Shown here piece after piece: positions 1-5,778 of a DNA stretch of 5,778 nucleotides; positions within the stretch are counted from its first letter, which is position 1; each line of letters opens with the position of its first letter. Origin of the DNA: Bacteroidota bacterium (GTDB lineage: Bacteria > Bacteroidota > Bacteroidia > Bacteroidales > VadinHA17). Under the pieces are notes generated by a model. That model saw nothing but the letters and a program-made list of their open reading frames with translations, searched no databases and was not told the origin of the DNA. The stretch is taken from positions 1-5,778 of the forward strand of contig SBFZ01000216.1 of NCBI GenBank assembly GCA_006227095.1, given 5' to 3'. The position numbers were made by a program, and so were the translations under genes.

Positions 1-3000
1 CCAGCGCCTGAGGACTTTGAAGCCGCACGTCAGGCTGCCAGGAAGAAGCTGCTGGCAGTGGCAGGTGCACTGCTGGGGTATGAGCTCCCGGCTGACACAC
101 TGCTCGTCTCCACCAGCGGCAGGTATGAATACAGGAACAAGGGGATTGACCTGTTTCTGTCGTCGCTTGGCGCAATAAACAAAAAGGCTGATTCAGACCG
201 TCAGTGTGTGGCCTTTATCCTCGTTCCGGCCTATCACAAGGGACCCCGCCAGGATCTGGCAGCTGCACTTGCATCAGGGACCACTGTTGCTGAAGGCGAC
301 AGGTACCTGACTCACGGGCTGCATTATGTACATGATGATCCCGTGATGAACCAGCTCAACAGGGAAGGAATTAGGAATACTGCCGCTGAAAAGGTAAAGG
401 TGATCTTCGTTCCGTCATACCTGAACGGCAATGACGGCATCTTCAATATGGAGTACTATGAACTGCTCATTGGCTTTGACCTTACCCTTTATCCCTCATA
501 CTATGAGCCCTGGGGATACACCCCGCTGGAGAGCCTGATGTTTCACGTCCCGACGGTGACCACAAATCTTGCCGGTTTCGGGATGTGGGTCGACTCCTAC
601 TTTGAAAACCCTGACAACGGGTGCCTGGTACTGAACCGCACTGACCAGAATGAGAAGGAGGTCATTGCAGGAATGGAGGATTTCATCAGGAAGTTCATGC
701 ATATGAGCCCTGAAGATGCTGCAGCAGCAAGCCAGAAGGCCTGGGAGATATCACGTATTGCAAACTGGAACACGCTGTTCAGTTACTACAGCGAGGCTTA
801 CCGTTTTGCACTCGAAAAGAGCGTTGAAAGAACAGAACAACCGAGGGAATATGCAAGGATCCTCGAAGCTACCGAGGTTCAGAAAAGGAAGCCTTTCCAG
901 GCTCCGGTGTGGAAGGATATCTACGTGCAGTCTGAACTCCCTGAGCGTATTTCATACCTGAAGGAACTCGCCTCAAATCTCTGGTGGTCTTGGAACAGCG
1001 ATGCAGAGTTCCTCTTCCGGAGGATGGACCCGACCCTCTGGGAGGAGGTGGCCCATAACCCCAAGCGGCTCCTTGAGTCTATTGACTACAAGAGGCTGGT
1101 TGTGCTTTCAGATGATGAAATATTCCTTGAGGATTCTGACCGCATCTACAGGGAGTTTACAGAATATCTTGCCAGGCCGGAGAATAAGGAACTGCCTTCT
1201 GTAGCCTACTTCAGCATGGAGTTTGGTATCCATCCCAGCCTTAAGATCTATTCCGGCGGCCTTGGAGTTCTTGCAGGAGACTACCTTAAGGAGGCAAGTG
1301 ACTCAAACGTGAATATTACCGGTATAGGGCTGCTTTACCGGTACGGCTATTTCAGGCAGAAGCTGGGACCACGGGGAGAGCAGCAGGCTATTTATGAGGC
1401 GGAGGATTTCTCCCAGATACCTGTGGAGCCTGTTAAGGACAGCAACGGCAACCAGACGACAATAAGCCTTATATGGCCTGGCCGTACCGTCAGGGCCCGT
1501 ATCTGGCTGGCAAGTGTGGGTAAGGTTAAGCTTTATCTTCTTGATACTGATTTTGAGGAGAACAATCATGAAGACCGGGCAATCACGCACTATCTCTATG
1601 GTGGTGACTCGGAAAACAGGCTAAAGCAGGAACTGATCCTCGGAATCGGAGGGATGCGCGCTCTCATTGCCCTTGGAATCAAGCCTGATGTCTATCACAG
1701 CAATGAAGGCCATTCAGCATTCATAGGATTTGAAAGGATGCGTCATCTCATTGAGGATGAGCACCTGACATTTGAAGAGGCAAAGGAGATTGTCAGGGCA
1801 TCAACCCTCTTTACAACTCATACACCTGTTCCTGCAGGTCATGACTCCTTCGAGGAGGATCTTCTGAGGAAATACATTTCACATTACCATGCCAGGCTTA
1901 ATATTACGTGGGATCAGCTGATAGCTCTCGGACGCTGCGAAGGCGATCATGACCGCAAGTTCAACATGAGTTATCTGGCCACCAGGCTGTCACAGGAGAT
2001 GAACGGCGTCAGCCAGCTTCACGGACATGTATCGCGCGGCCTCTTCTCACGCCTGTGGCCCGGATACCTCCGCGATGAACTTTATATCGGACATGTGACC
2101 AACGGGGTACACTATTCAACCTGGGTGGCACCGGAATGGGAGCAGATATATGGAAAACTGACTGGAGAGAAGCACTTTGACCTGAGTGACCGTGAACAGT
2201 GGGCAAAAATCTACCAGCTTGAAGACGAAAAGGTCTTTGAGACCAAGATGAAGCTCAAGAAGCGACTCTTTGACAATATACGCAAGCGGCTGCAGTCAGA
2301 CATGCTTGAAAGGCACGTCAGCCCGCGTACCCTGATGAACATCAGTTCTCACCTCAATGAAAAGGCACTGACAATAGGTTTTGCCAGGAGGTTTGCAACC
2401 TACAAGCGTGCCAGCCTGCTCTTCCGCGACCTTGACCGGCTCTCGAAAATTGTCAATAATCCTGAGAGGCCTGTACAGTTCATTTATGCCGGCAAGGCCC
2501 ATCCCAATGACGGGGGAGGACAGGATCTGATAAGAAGGATAAATGAGATATCCCAGATGCCACAGTTTGCCGGGAAGGTGATCTTCCTTGAAAACTATGA
2601 AATGGAAATGGCAAGATACCTGGTAAGGGGAGTGGATATCTGGCTGAATACGCCTACCAGACCACTGGAGGCATCCGGGACCAGCGGAGAGAAGGCTGTC
2701 ATGAACGGCACCATTCATTTCAGCGTACTTGACGGGTGGTGGGTTGAAGGTTATCATGCCTTCGCAGGATGGGCGCTGCCCAAGAAGCGGACCTTTGCCA
2801 ACCAGGATCTCCAGGATGACATCGACGCCGAGACTATTTACAACATGCTGGAGTATGAGATTATACCTGCATACTACTCCAAAGATGAGGGAGGTATACC
2901 CCGTGAATGGACCAGCTACATCAAGAACACCATGGTCAAGGTGGCTCCGGAATTCACCACACGAAGGATGCTGAATGACTATATAGCCAGGTACTATTCA

Positions 3001-3435
3001 AAACTGTGGGAAAGGAGCCGGCGTATAACAGCTGACAATTATGCCCTCGCCCGTGAGCTGGCAGCCTGGAAAAGTGACATCTCAAAGGCATGGGATGACA
3101 TTGAGATAGTCAAGTTTGACGTTAAGGGATCGGAAAAGAATGTGTACCGCTCCGGTCATTCCTACAATACCGAGATCATACTTGACATAAAGAATATTCC
3201 GGCGGAGAATGTAGGGGTAGAGCTTGTGGTGACAAGACAGGCAAAGAACGGTGAGCATGTATTCTTTACCGGCAAGGAATTCAAACCTGTAAATCACAAG
3301 AAGGGAAGAGTCATCTACAGTGTTGACTTCCAGCCTGAGATGGCAGGGACATTCTTCTACGGAATACGTATCTATGCCAAGCATGATGAGCTTCCGCACA
3401 GGCAGGATTTCTGCCTGCTGAGGTGGGTTGACTGA
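1..3435 (+). CDS. Glycogen synthase (GT3) - alpha-glucan phosphorylase (GT35) fusion protein, 5'-truncated
   Basis: Bifunctional cytoplasmic glycogen enzyme. The frame is open from base 1, so the true start lies outside; 1144 residues are visible (numbered from base 1). Residues ~1-280 are the C-terminal half of a GT3 glycogen synthase: GRYEYRNKG (40-48; likely donor-site R41 and K47) and YYEPWGYTPLE with the E-X7-E pair E169/E177, as in animal and yeast synthases. After a linker, a DUF3417-like segment (~313-355, SNLWWSWN) opens a complete phosphorylase: YFSMEFG (~403-408), SGGLGVLAGD (~418-427), GHSAF with active-site H571, RRFATYKR with likely phosphate ligands R797/K802, and EASGTSGEK with PLP lysine K898. 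A C-terminal beta-rich domain (~1030-1144) ends LPHRQDF..LRW, usual for this phosphorylase group. Separate synthases are ~550 and phosphorylases ~850 residues, so some 250-280 residues are probably missing. GT3 enzymes usually use UDP-glucose; the donor here is inferred. The catalytic residues in view are intact. It converges on the branching-enzyme gene. Confidence 0.95.
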   Translation, partial: PAPEDFEAARQAARKKLLAVAGALLGYELPADTLLVSTSGRYEYRNKGIDLFLSSLGAINKKADSDRQCVAFILVPAYHKGPRQDLAAALASGTTVAEGDRYLTHGLHYVHDDPVMNQLNREGIRNTAAEKVKVIFVPSYLNGNDGIFNMEYYELLIGFDLTLYPSYYEPWGYTPLESLMFHVPTVTTNLAGFGMWVDSYFENPDNGCLVLNRTDQNEKEVIAGMEDFIRKFMHMSPEDAAAASQKAWEISRIANWNTLFSYYSEAYRFALEKSVERTEQPREYARILEATEVQKRKPFQAPVWKDIYVQSELPERISYLKELASNLWWSWNSDAEFLFRRMDPTLWEEVAHNPKRLLESIDYKRLVVLSDDEIFLEDSDRIYREFTEYLARPENKELPSVAYFSMEFGIHPSLKIYSGGLGVLAGDYLKEASDSNVNITGIGLLYRYGYFRQKLGPRGEQQAIYEAEDFSQIPVEPVKDSNGNQTTISLIWPGRTVRARIWLASVGKVKLYLLDTDFEENNHEDRAITHYLYGGDSENRLKQELILGIGGMRALIALGIKPDVYHSNEGHSAFIGFERMRHLIEDEHLTFEEAKEIVRASTLFTTHTPVPAGHDSFEEDLLRKYISHYHARLNITWDQLIALGRCEGDHDRKFNMSYLATRLSQEMNGVSQLHGHVSRGLFSRLWPGYLRDELYIGHVTNGVHYSTWVAPEWEQIYGKLTGEKHFDLSDREQWAKIYQLEDEKVFETKMKLKKRLFDNIRKRLQSDMLERHVSPRTLMNISSHLNEKALTIGFARRFATYKRASLLFRDLDRLSKIVNNPERPVQFIYAGKAHPNDGGGQDLIRRINEISQMPQFAGKVIFLENYEMEMARYLVRGVDIWLNTPTRPLEASGTSGEKAVMNGTIHFSVLDGWWVEGYHAFAGWALPKKRTFANQDLQDDIDAETIYNMLEYEIIPAYYSKDEGGIPREWTSYIKNTMVKVAPEFTTRRMLNDYIARYYSKLWERSRRITADNYALARELAAWKSDISKAWDDIEIVKFDVKGSEKNVYRSGHSYNTEIILDIKNIPAENVGVELVVTRQAKNGEHVFFTGKEFKPVNHKKGRVIYSVDFQPEMAGTFFYGIRIYAKHDELPHRQDFCLLRWVD

Positions 3436-3507
3436 TGCCGCATGGCTGCACGCACCCTGAACCCGGGGTGGCAGGCACAGGCACAGGTTCTTACAGCTTT
3501 GTCAGAC
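3436..3507. other. Convergent intergenic gap, no clear terminator
   Basis: This is the space between the stop of the synthase-phosphorylase gene and the stop of the branching-enzyme gene. It holds a 5-bp stem (CACCC at 3453-3457 with GGGTG at 3466-3470, 8-base loop) that could fold on either strand but has no T-tract on either side, plus a short AGGCAC direct repeat near 3473-3484. Neither is convincing as an intrinsic terminator. No gene is supported here. Confidence 0.6.
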
Positions 3508-5526
3508 CTAAAGGTCCATGATTGTTCTTATCCTCTCCTGCCTGAGTACAATGGCTGTCCGGGCAGGGAGGTAGAGCTTCAGGTGATGCGGTGCCGTTAC
3601 GCCGTAGTGTCCCTGGTCCGGCAGTGAGAAGTATGGCTGCGTCGTGTCTATCCGGCCCTGCCCCCCGAAGAGAGGATCATCGGTGTCAAGCACAATCGTG
3701 AATTTGCCCTTGAGAGGTATTCCATAATCGGTGAATGAGATCATTGGGTTGAAGTTCATCACAGTTACCAGGTCACCCCGCCTGAAGGCAATTATTTTGT
3801 CAGTATTGTTTACAGACAGTGTTTCTGTCAGCTGCAGTCCGGGCAGATCATGGTTTTTGCCTGCAGCAACCATTGCCCTGTCAAACTCATCGAGATGGCG
3901 GTACCTCAGGAGTTCATTCTCTGCCAGGCTCCACTGCCGCCGTGCATATTTGTAGCTCCAGCCGTTGCCTTCCCTGGGGAAATCGATCCATTCCGGATGG
4001 CCGAACTCATTTCCCATGAAGGTGAGGTATCCTCCTCCTGCAGCCATGAAGGTGAAGAGCCTGATCATCTTATGAAGCGCCACGGCGCGGTCAATGATGA
4101 GGCTCTGTGTCATGATGCTCATGGAGGTATACATCTCCTTGTCGGCCAGCCTGAAGATCAGTGTCTTGTCGCCAACAAGGGCCTGGTCATGCGATTCGCA
4201 ATAGGAGACCACACGTTCTTCTGCACGGTGCTGGGTCAGCTCATGAAGCAGGTATCCAAGGTCCCATTCCTCATCGGGGATCTCCTTGACCATCTTGATC
4301 CAGATGTCAGGAACACCCATTGCAAGCCTGTAGTCAAATCCCATGCCGCCTGTGGCAGCCGGAGCGGCAAGTCCCGGCATCCCGCTCATCTCCTCGGCCA
4401 CGGTGACAGCCCCAGGATTGAACTCATGGATCAGCCGGTTGGCAAGGGTGAGGTAAACGATGGCATCGGTGTCCTGGTTCCCGTCAAAGTACTGTTTGTA
4501 AGAGACGAAGTTCGATCCGAGGCCATGATCATAATAGAGCATGCTGGTGATGCCGTCAAACCGGAACCCGTCAAACCGGAACTCTTCAAGCCAGTACTTG
4601 CAGTTGGAGAGGAGGAAATGGTTTACTTCGGGCTTGCCGTAGTTATAGCAGAGTGAATCCCAGGCTACATGCTTTCTGCGCAGGTCACTGTGGAAATATA
4701 GACCCGGATCTCCGTCTAGCAGTCCGAGCCCCTCCAGGATATTGGCCACGGCATGGGAGTGAACAAGGTCCATGATGACCCTGATACCAAGACCGTGTGC
4801 AGTATCAATAAGTTCTTTCAGCTCATCAGGTGTGCCGAAGCGTGATGACGGGGCGAAGAGGCTGGAGACATGATAGCCGAATGAACCATAGTAAGGGTGC
4901 TCCTGGATGGCCATGAGCTGTATGGTGTTATAGCCCAGGTTCTTCACCCTTGGGAGTACGTTCCGGGTGAACTCACTGTATGTGCCGGTTCTCTCCTCTT
5001 CGGTTGCCATTCCCACATGCGCCTCATAGATGAGCAGTGATGCCGGAGCAGGCGGTGAGGGATGTTTCATCACATACCTGGTGTCAGGCTCCCAGACCTG
5101 TGCAGAGAATATCTTTGTCACATCATCCTGAACCGCCCTCGTGACGTATGCCGGGATGCGTTCACCCTGGCCTCCCCTCCACCTGACTATCATCTTGTAG
5201 AGATCTCCGTGTGAAAGCATCTCCCTGTCAAACTCACCAATCCAGTCACCCTCATCAGTCCTGCGGAGGGCATACCGTTCATCCTCCTTCCAGCCGCTGA
5301 ATGTGCCGATAAGGGTTATGGAGGTGGCATTCGGGGCATGCTCCCTGAAGACCCAGCCCGTTTCAGTCCGGTGAAGTCCATACCAGTGGTGTCCGTTTGC
5401 ATAATCAGTTAGTGTCCGGCCACCGGTAAAAAGATTTTCCCGGTCCTTCAGGTAGGAGAGTCTTGCCTCTATAATATCCCTGAAGGGATCAAGCCATGGA
5501 TCAATATTGTAGTATCTCTTCTTCAC
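3508..5526 (-). CDS. glgB: 1,4-alpha-glucan branching enzyme, GH13 subfamily 8-like (EC 2.4.1.18)
   Basis: Cuts alpha-1,4 glucan chains and rejoins them as alpha-1,6 branches, in the cytoplasm. Complete at 672 residues, near the usual ~650-700 of eukaryote-type enzymes. An N-terminal helical segment (YNIDPWLDPF, 6-15) leads into a CBM48 domain (~45-140; FREHAPNA, GTFSGW). The GH13 barrel follows from ~165: YEAHVG (167-172), FGYHVSSLFAPSSRFGTP (226-243), DLVHSH (253-258), FRFDG with nucleophile D334, AEEMSGMP with acid/base E378, and ESHDQALVGDKT with transition-state stabiliser D447. The C-terminal beta domain is ~570-672. The start is GTG: an in-frame TAG four codons upstream (5536-5538) rules out earlier starts except rare ATT codons, and the first internal ATG falls near residue 103, inside CBM48. 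No Shine-Dalgarno-like sequence precedes it (ATTATTCCC), as is common in Bacteroidota. Convergent with the synthase-phosphorylase gene, so not in one operon with it. All catalytic residues are present. The symbol follows function; the sequence is closer to eukaryotic GBE1 than to E. coli GlgB. Confidence 0.96.
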   Translation of the reverse strand: MKKRYYNIDPWLDPFRDIIEARLSYLKDRENLFTGGRTLTDYANGHHWYGLHRTETGWVFREHAPNATSITLIGTFSGWKEDERYALRRTDEGDWIGEFDREMLSHGDLYKMIVRWRGGQGERIPAYVTRAVQDDVTKIFSAQVWEPDTRYVMKHPSPPAPASLLIYEAHVGMATEEERTGTYSEFTRNVLPRVKNLGYNTIQLMAIQEHPYYGSFGYHVSSLFAPSSRFGTPDELKELIDTAHGLGIRVIMDLVHSHAVANILEGLGLLDGDPGLYFHSDLRRKHVAWDSLCYNYGKPEVNHFLLSNCKYWLEEFRFDGFRFDGITSMLYYDHGLGSNFVSYKQYFDGNQDTDAIVYLTLANRLIHEFNPGAVTVAEEMSGMPGLAAPAATGGMGFDYRLAMGVPDIWIKMVKEIPDEEWDLGYLLHELTQHRAEERVVSYCESHDQALVGDKTLIFRLADKEMYTSMSIMTQSLIIDRAVALHKMIRLFTFMAAGGGYLTFMGNEFGHPEWIDFPREGNGWSYKYARRQWSLAENELLRYRHLDEFDRAMVAAGKNHDLPGLQLTETLSVNNTDKIIAFRRGDLVTVMNFNPMISFTDYGIPLKGKFTIVLDTDDPLFGGQGRIDTTQPYFSLPDQGHYGVTAPHHLKLYLPARTAIVLRQERIRTIMDL
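4553..4582 (-). repeat. Perfect 15-bp tandem duplication at the branching-enzyme nucleophile motif
   Basis: Two adjacent identical 15-base units (minus strand TTCCGGTTTGACGG plus one base) encode the doubled FRFDG-FRFDG. The second copy carries the nucleophile D334. A (K/R)FDGFRFDG doublet is normal for GH13_8 enzymes, so the amino-acid repeat is ancient; the perfect identity at codon level is what stands out here. Confidence 0.9.
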
Positions 5527-5566
5527 GGGAATAATCTAATACCAAGATACAAAAAGGTATTGTCAA
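5524..5566 (-). promoter_or_regulatory. Possible promoter and operator-like inverted repeat before the branching-enzyme gene
   Basis: Reading the minus strand, TTGACA (5566-5561) is followed after 19 bases by TATTAG (5541-5536), a weak sigma-70-like pair with a long spacer. Two one-mismatch matches to the Bacteroidota -7 box TAnnTTTG also occur (TACCTTTT and TATCTTGG), but neither has TTTG at the expected upstream distance. The inverted repeat AATACC-N12-GGTATT (5538-5561) sits within the same stretch. If TATTAG were the -10 box, transcription would begin almost at the GTG and the mRNA would be nearly leaderless. The region is A+T-rich compared with its flanks. The evidence is by eye only. 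Confidence 0.25.
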
Positions 5567-5617
5567 TTATGCCGTCTTTCAGCCTTATCTTCATAGTGTC
5601 TCATTCAGGGAGAACTA

Positions 5618-5778
5618 TCAGTTACGCTCAGGATCCTTCAGAAAGGACCAGGAAGCCGGGAGTCTGCTGTCGCCGAAAACCGTCAGGGTGAAACGAACCT
5701 TTGAATCATAGTCAGGAACAGGGACCCTGAATTTTTTAATGTCTCCGTCTGCAGGAAAGGCGGACCACAGCAGGGTGT
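5618..5778 (-). CDS. C-terminal end of an unidentified protein (partial)
   Basis: An open minus-strand frame enters from the right edge and runs 52 codons (first full codon at 5776-5774) to TGA at 5620-5618, followed directly by an in-frame TAG. The visible peptide starts TLLWSAFPADGDIKKF and ends SWSFLKDPERN. It alternates hydrophobic and polar residues (FRVPVPDYDSKVRFTLTVFG), which suggests a beta-sandwich end, possibly of a secreted or cell-surface protein; I do not recognise the family. It is the longest open frame on either strand here, and its stop lies 91 bases upstream of the branching-enzyme start on the same strand, so co-transcription is possible. With so little visible, coding status is likely but not certain and no function can be given. 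Confidence 0.55.
   Translation of the reverse strand, partial: TLLWSAFPADGDIKKFRVPVPDYDSKVRFTLTVFGDSRLPASWSFLKDPERN

Noticed and set aside
58..60. GTG as the start of the synthase-phosphorylase gene
   Set aside because: The same frame is open back to base 1 with protein-like residues, and the GT3 N-terminal half is missing, so this GTG is an internal valine.
2671..2700. Possible loss of a key residue near the PLP lysine (EASGTSGEK versus the GNMK of animal phosphorylase)
   Set aside because: The lysine and its spacing from the glutamate are preserved, and the change falls at neighbouring positions that vary in DUF3417-type phosphorylases. It is a family trait, not a defect.
2296..2757. 153-codon open frame on the minus strand
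   Set aside because: It is opposite the conserved phosphorylase core, including the RRFATYKR and EASGTSGEK regions, and its product shows no family resemblance. Shadow frame.
3453..3470. Hairpin CACCC/GGGTG as a bidirectional terminator between the convergent genes
   Set aside because: The stem is only 5 bp with an 8-base loop and no T-tract on either strand, so it is below what I would call an intrinsic terminator.
3442..3627. 61-codon plus-strand frame after the synthase-phosphorylase stop
   Set aside because: Most of it overlaps the 3' end of the branching-enzyme gene on the other strand; there is no ribosome-binding site and no recognisable product.
3850..4656. 268-codon open frame on the plus strand
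   Set aside because: It lies wholly opposite the well-supported branching-enzyme gene, and its translation is cysteine/histidine/proline-rich with no domain. It is an antisense shadow of the codon bias of the real gene.
5596..5618. Weak hairpin AGTTCTC/GAGACACT after the stop of the right-edge gene
   Set aside because: The stem needs a bulge and has no T-tract after it; the AT-rich stretch lies about 35 bases further on.

Overview
The window looks like chromosomal DNA from a member of the Bacteroidota (Bacteroidales-like). It is a compact piece of a storage-polysaccharide (glycogen) locus. The taxon is inferred from three things: a GT3-type glycogen synthase joined to a DUF3417-type alpha-glucan phosphorylase, a eukaryote-like GH13_8 branching enzyme, and the lack of a purine-rich Shine-Dalgarno site before the one visible gene start. 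Base composition is close to half G+C by eye, and nothing suggests recent transfer.

Layout: positions 1-3435 (+) hold the 3' part of a very large gene, open at the left edge. It carries the C-terminal half of a glycogen synthase followed in frame by a whole alpha-glucan phosphorylase. A 72-base convergent gap (3436-3507) follows. Positions 3508-5526 (-) hold a complete 1,4-alpha-glucan branching enzyme starting at GTG. A 91-base gap (5527-5617) may hold its promoter and a short inverted repeat. Positions 5618-5778 (-) hold the last 52 codons of an unidentified gene that runs off the right edge.

Functionally, the synthase part extends alpha-1,4 chains from a sugar nucleotide, the branching enzyme adds alpha-1,6 branches, and the phosphorylase part releases glucose-1-phosphate. 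Synthesis, branching and mobilisation are thus encoded side by side. Apart from the synthase-phosphorylase fusion, this is a normal metabolic locus. I found no RNA gene, CRISPR array, insertion sequence or clear sign of an undescribed system. There is no gene-free stretch longer than 300 bases.
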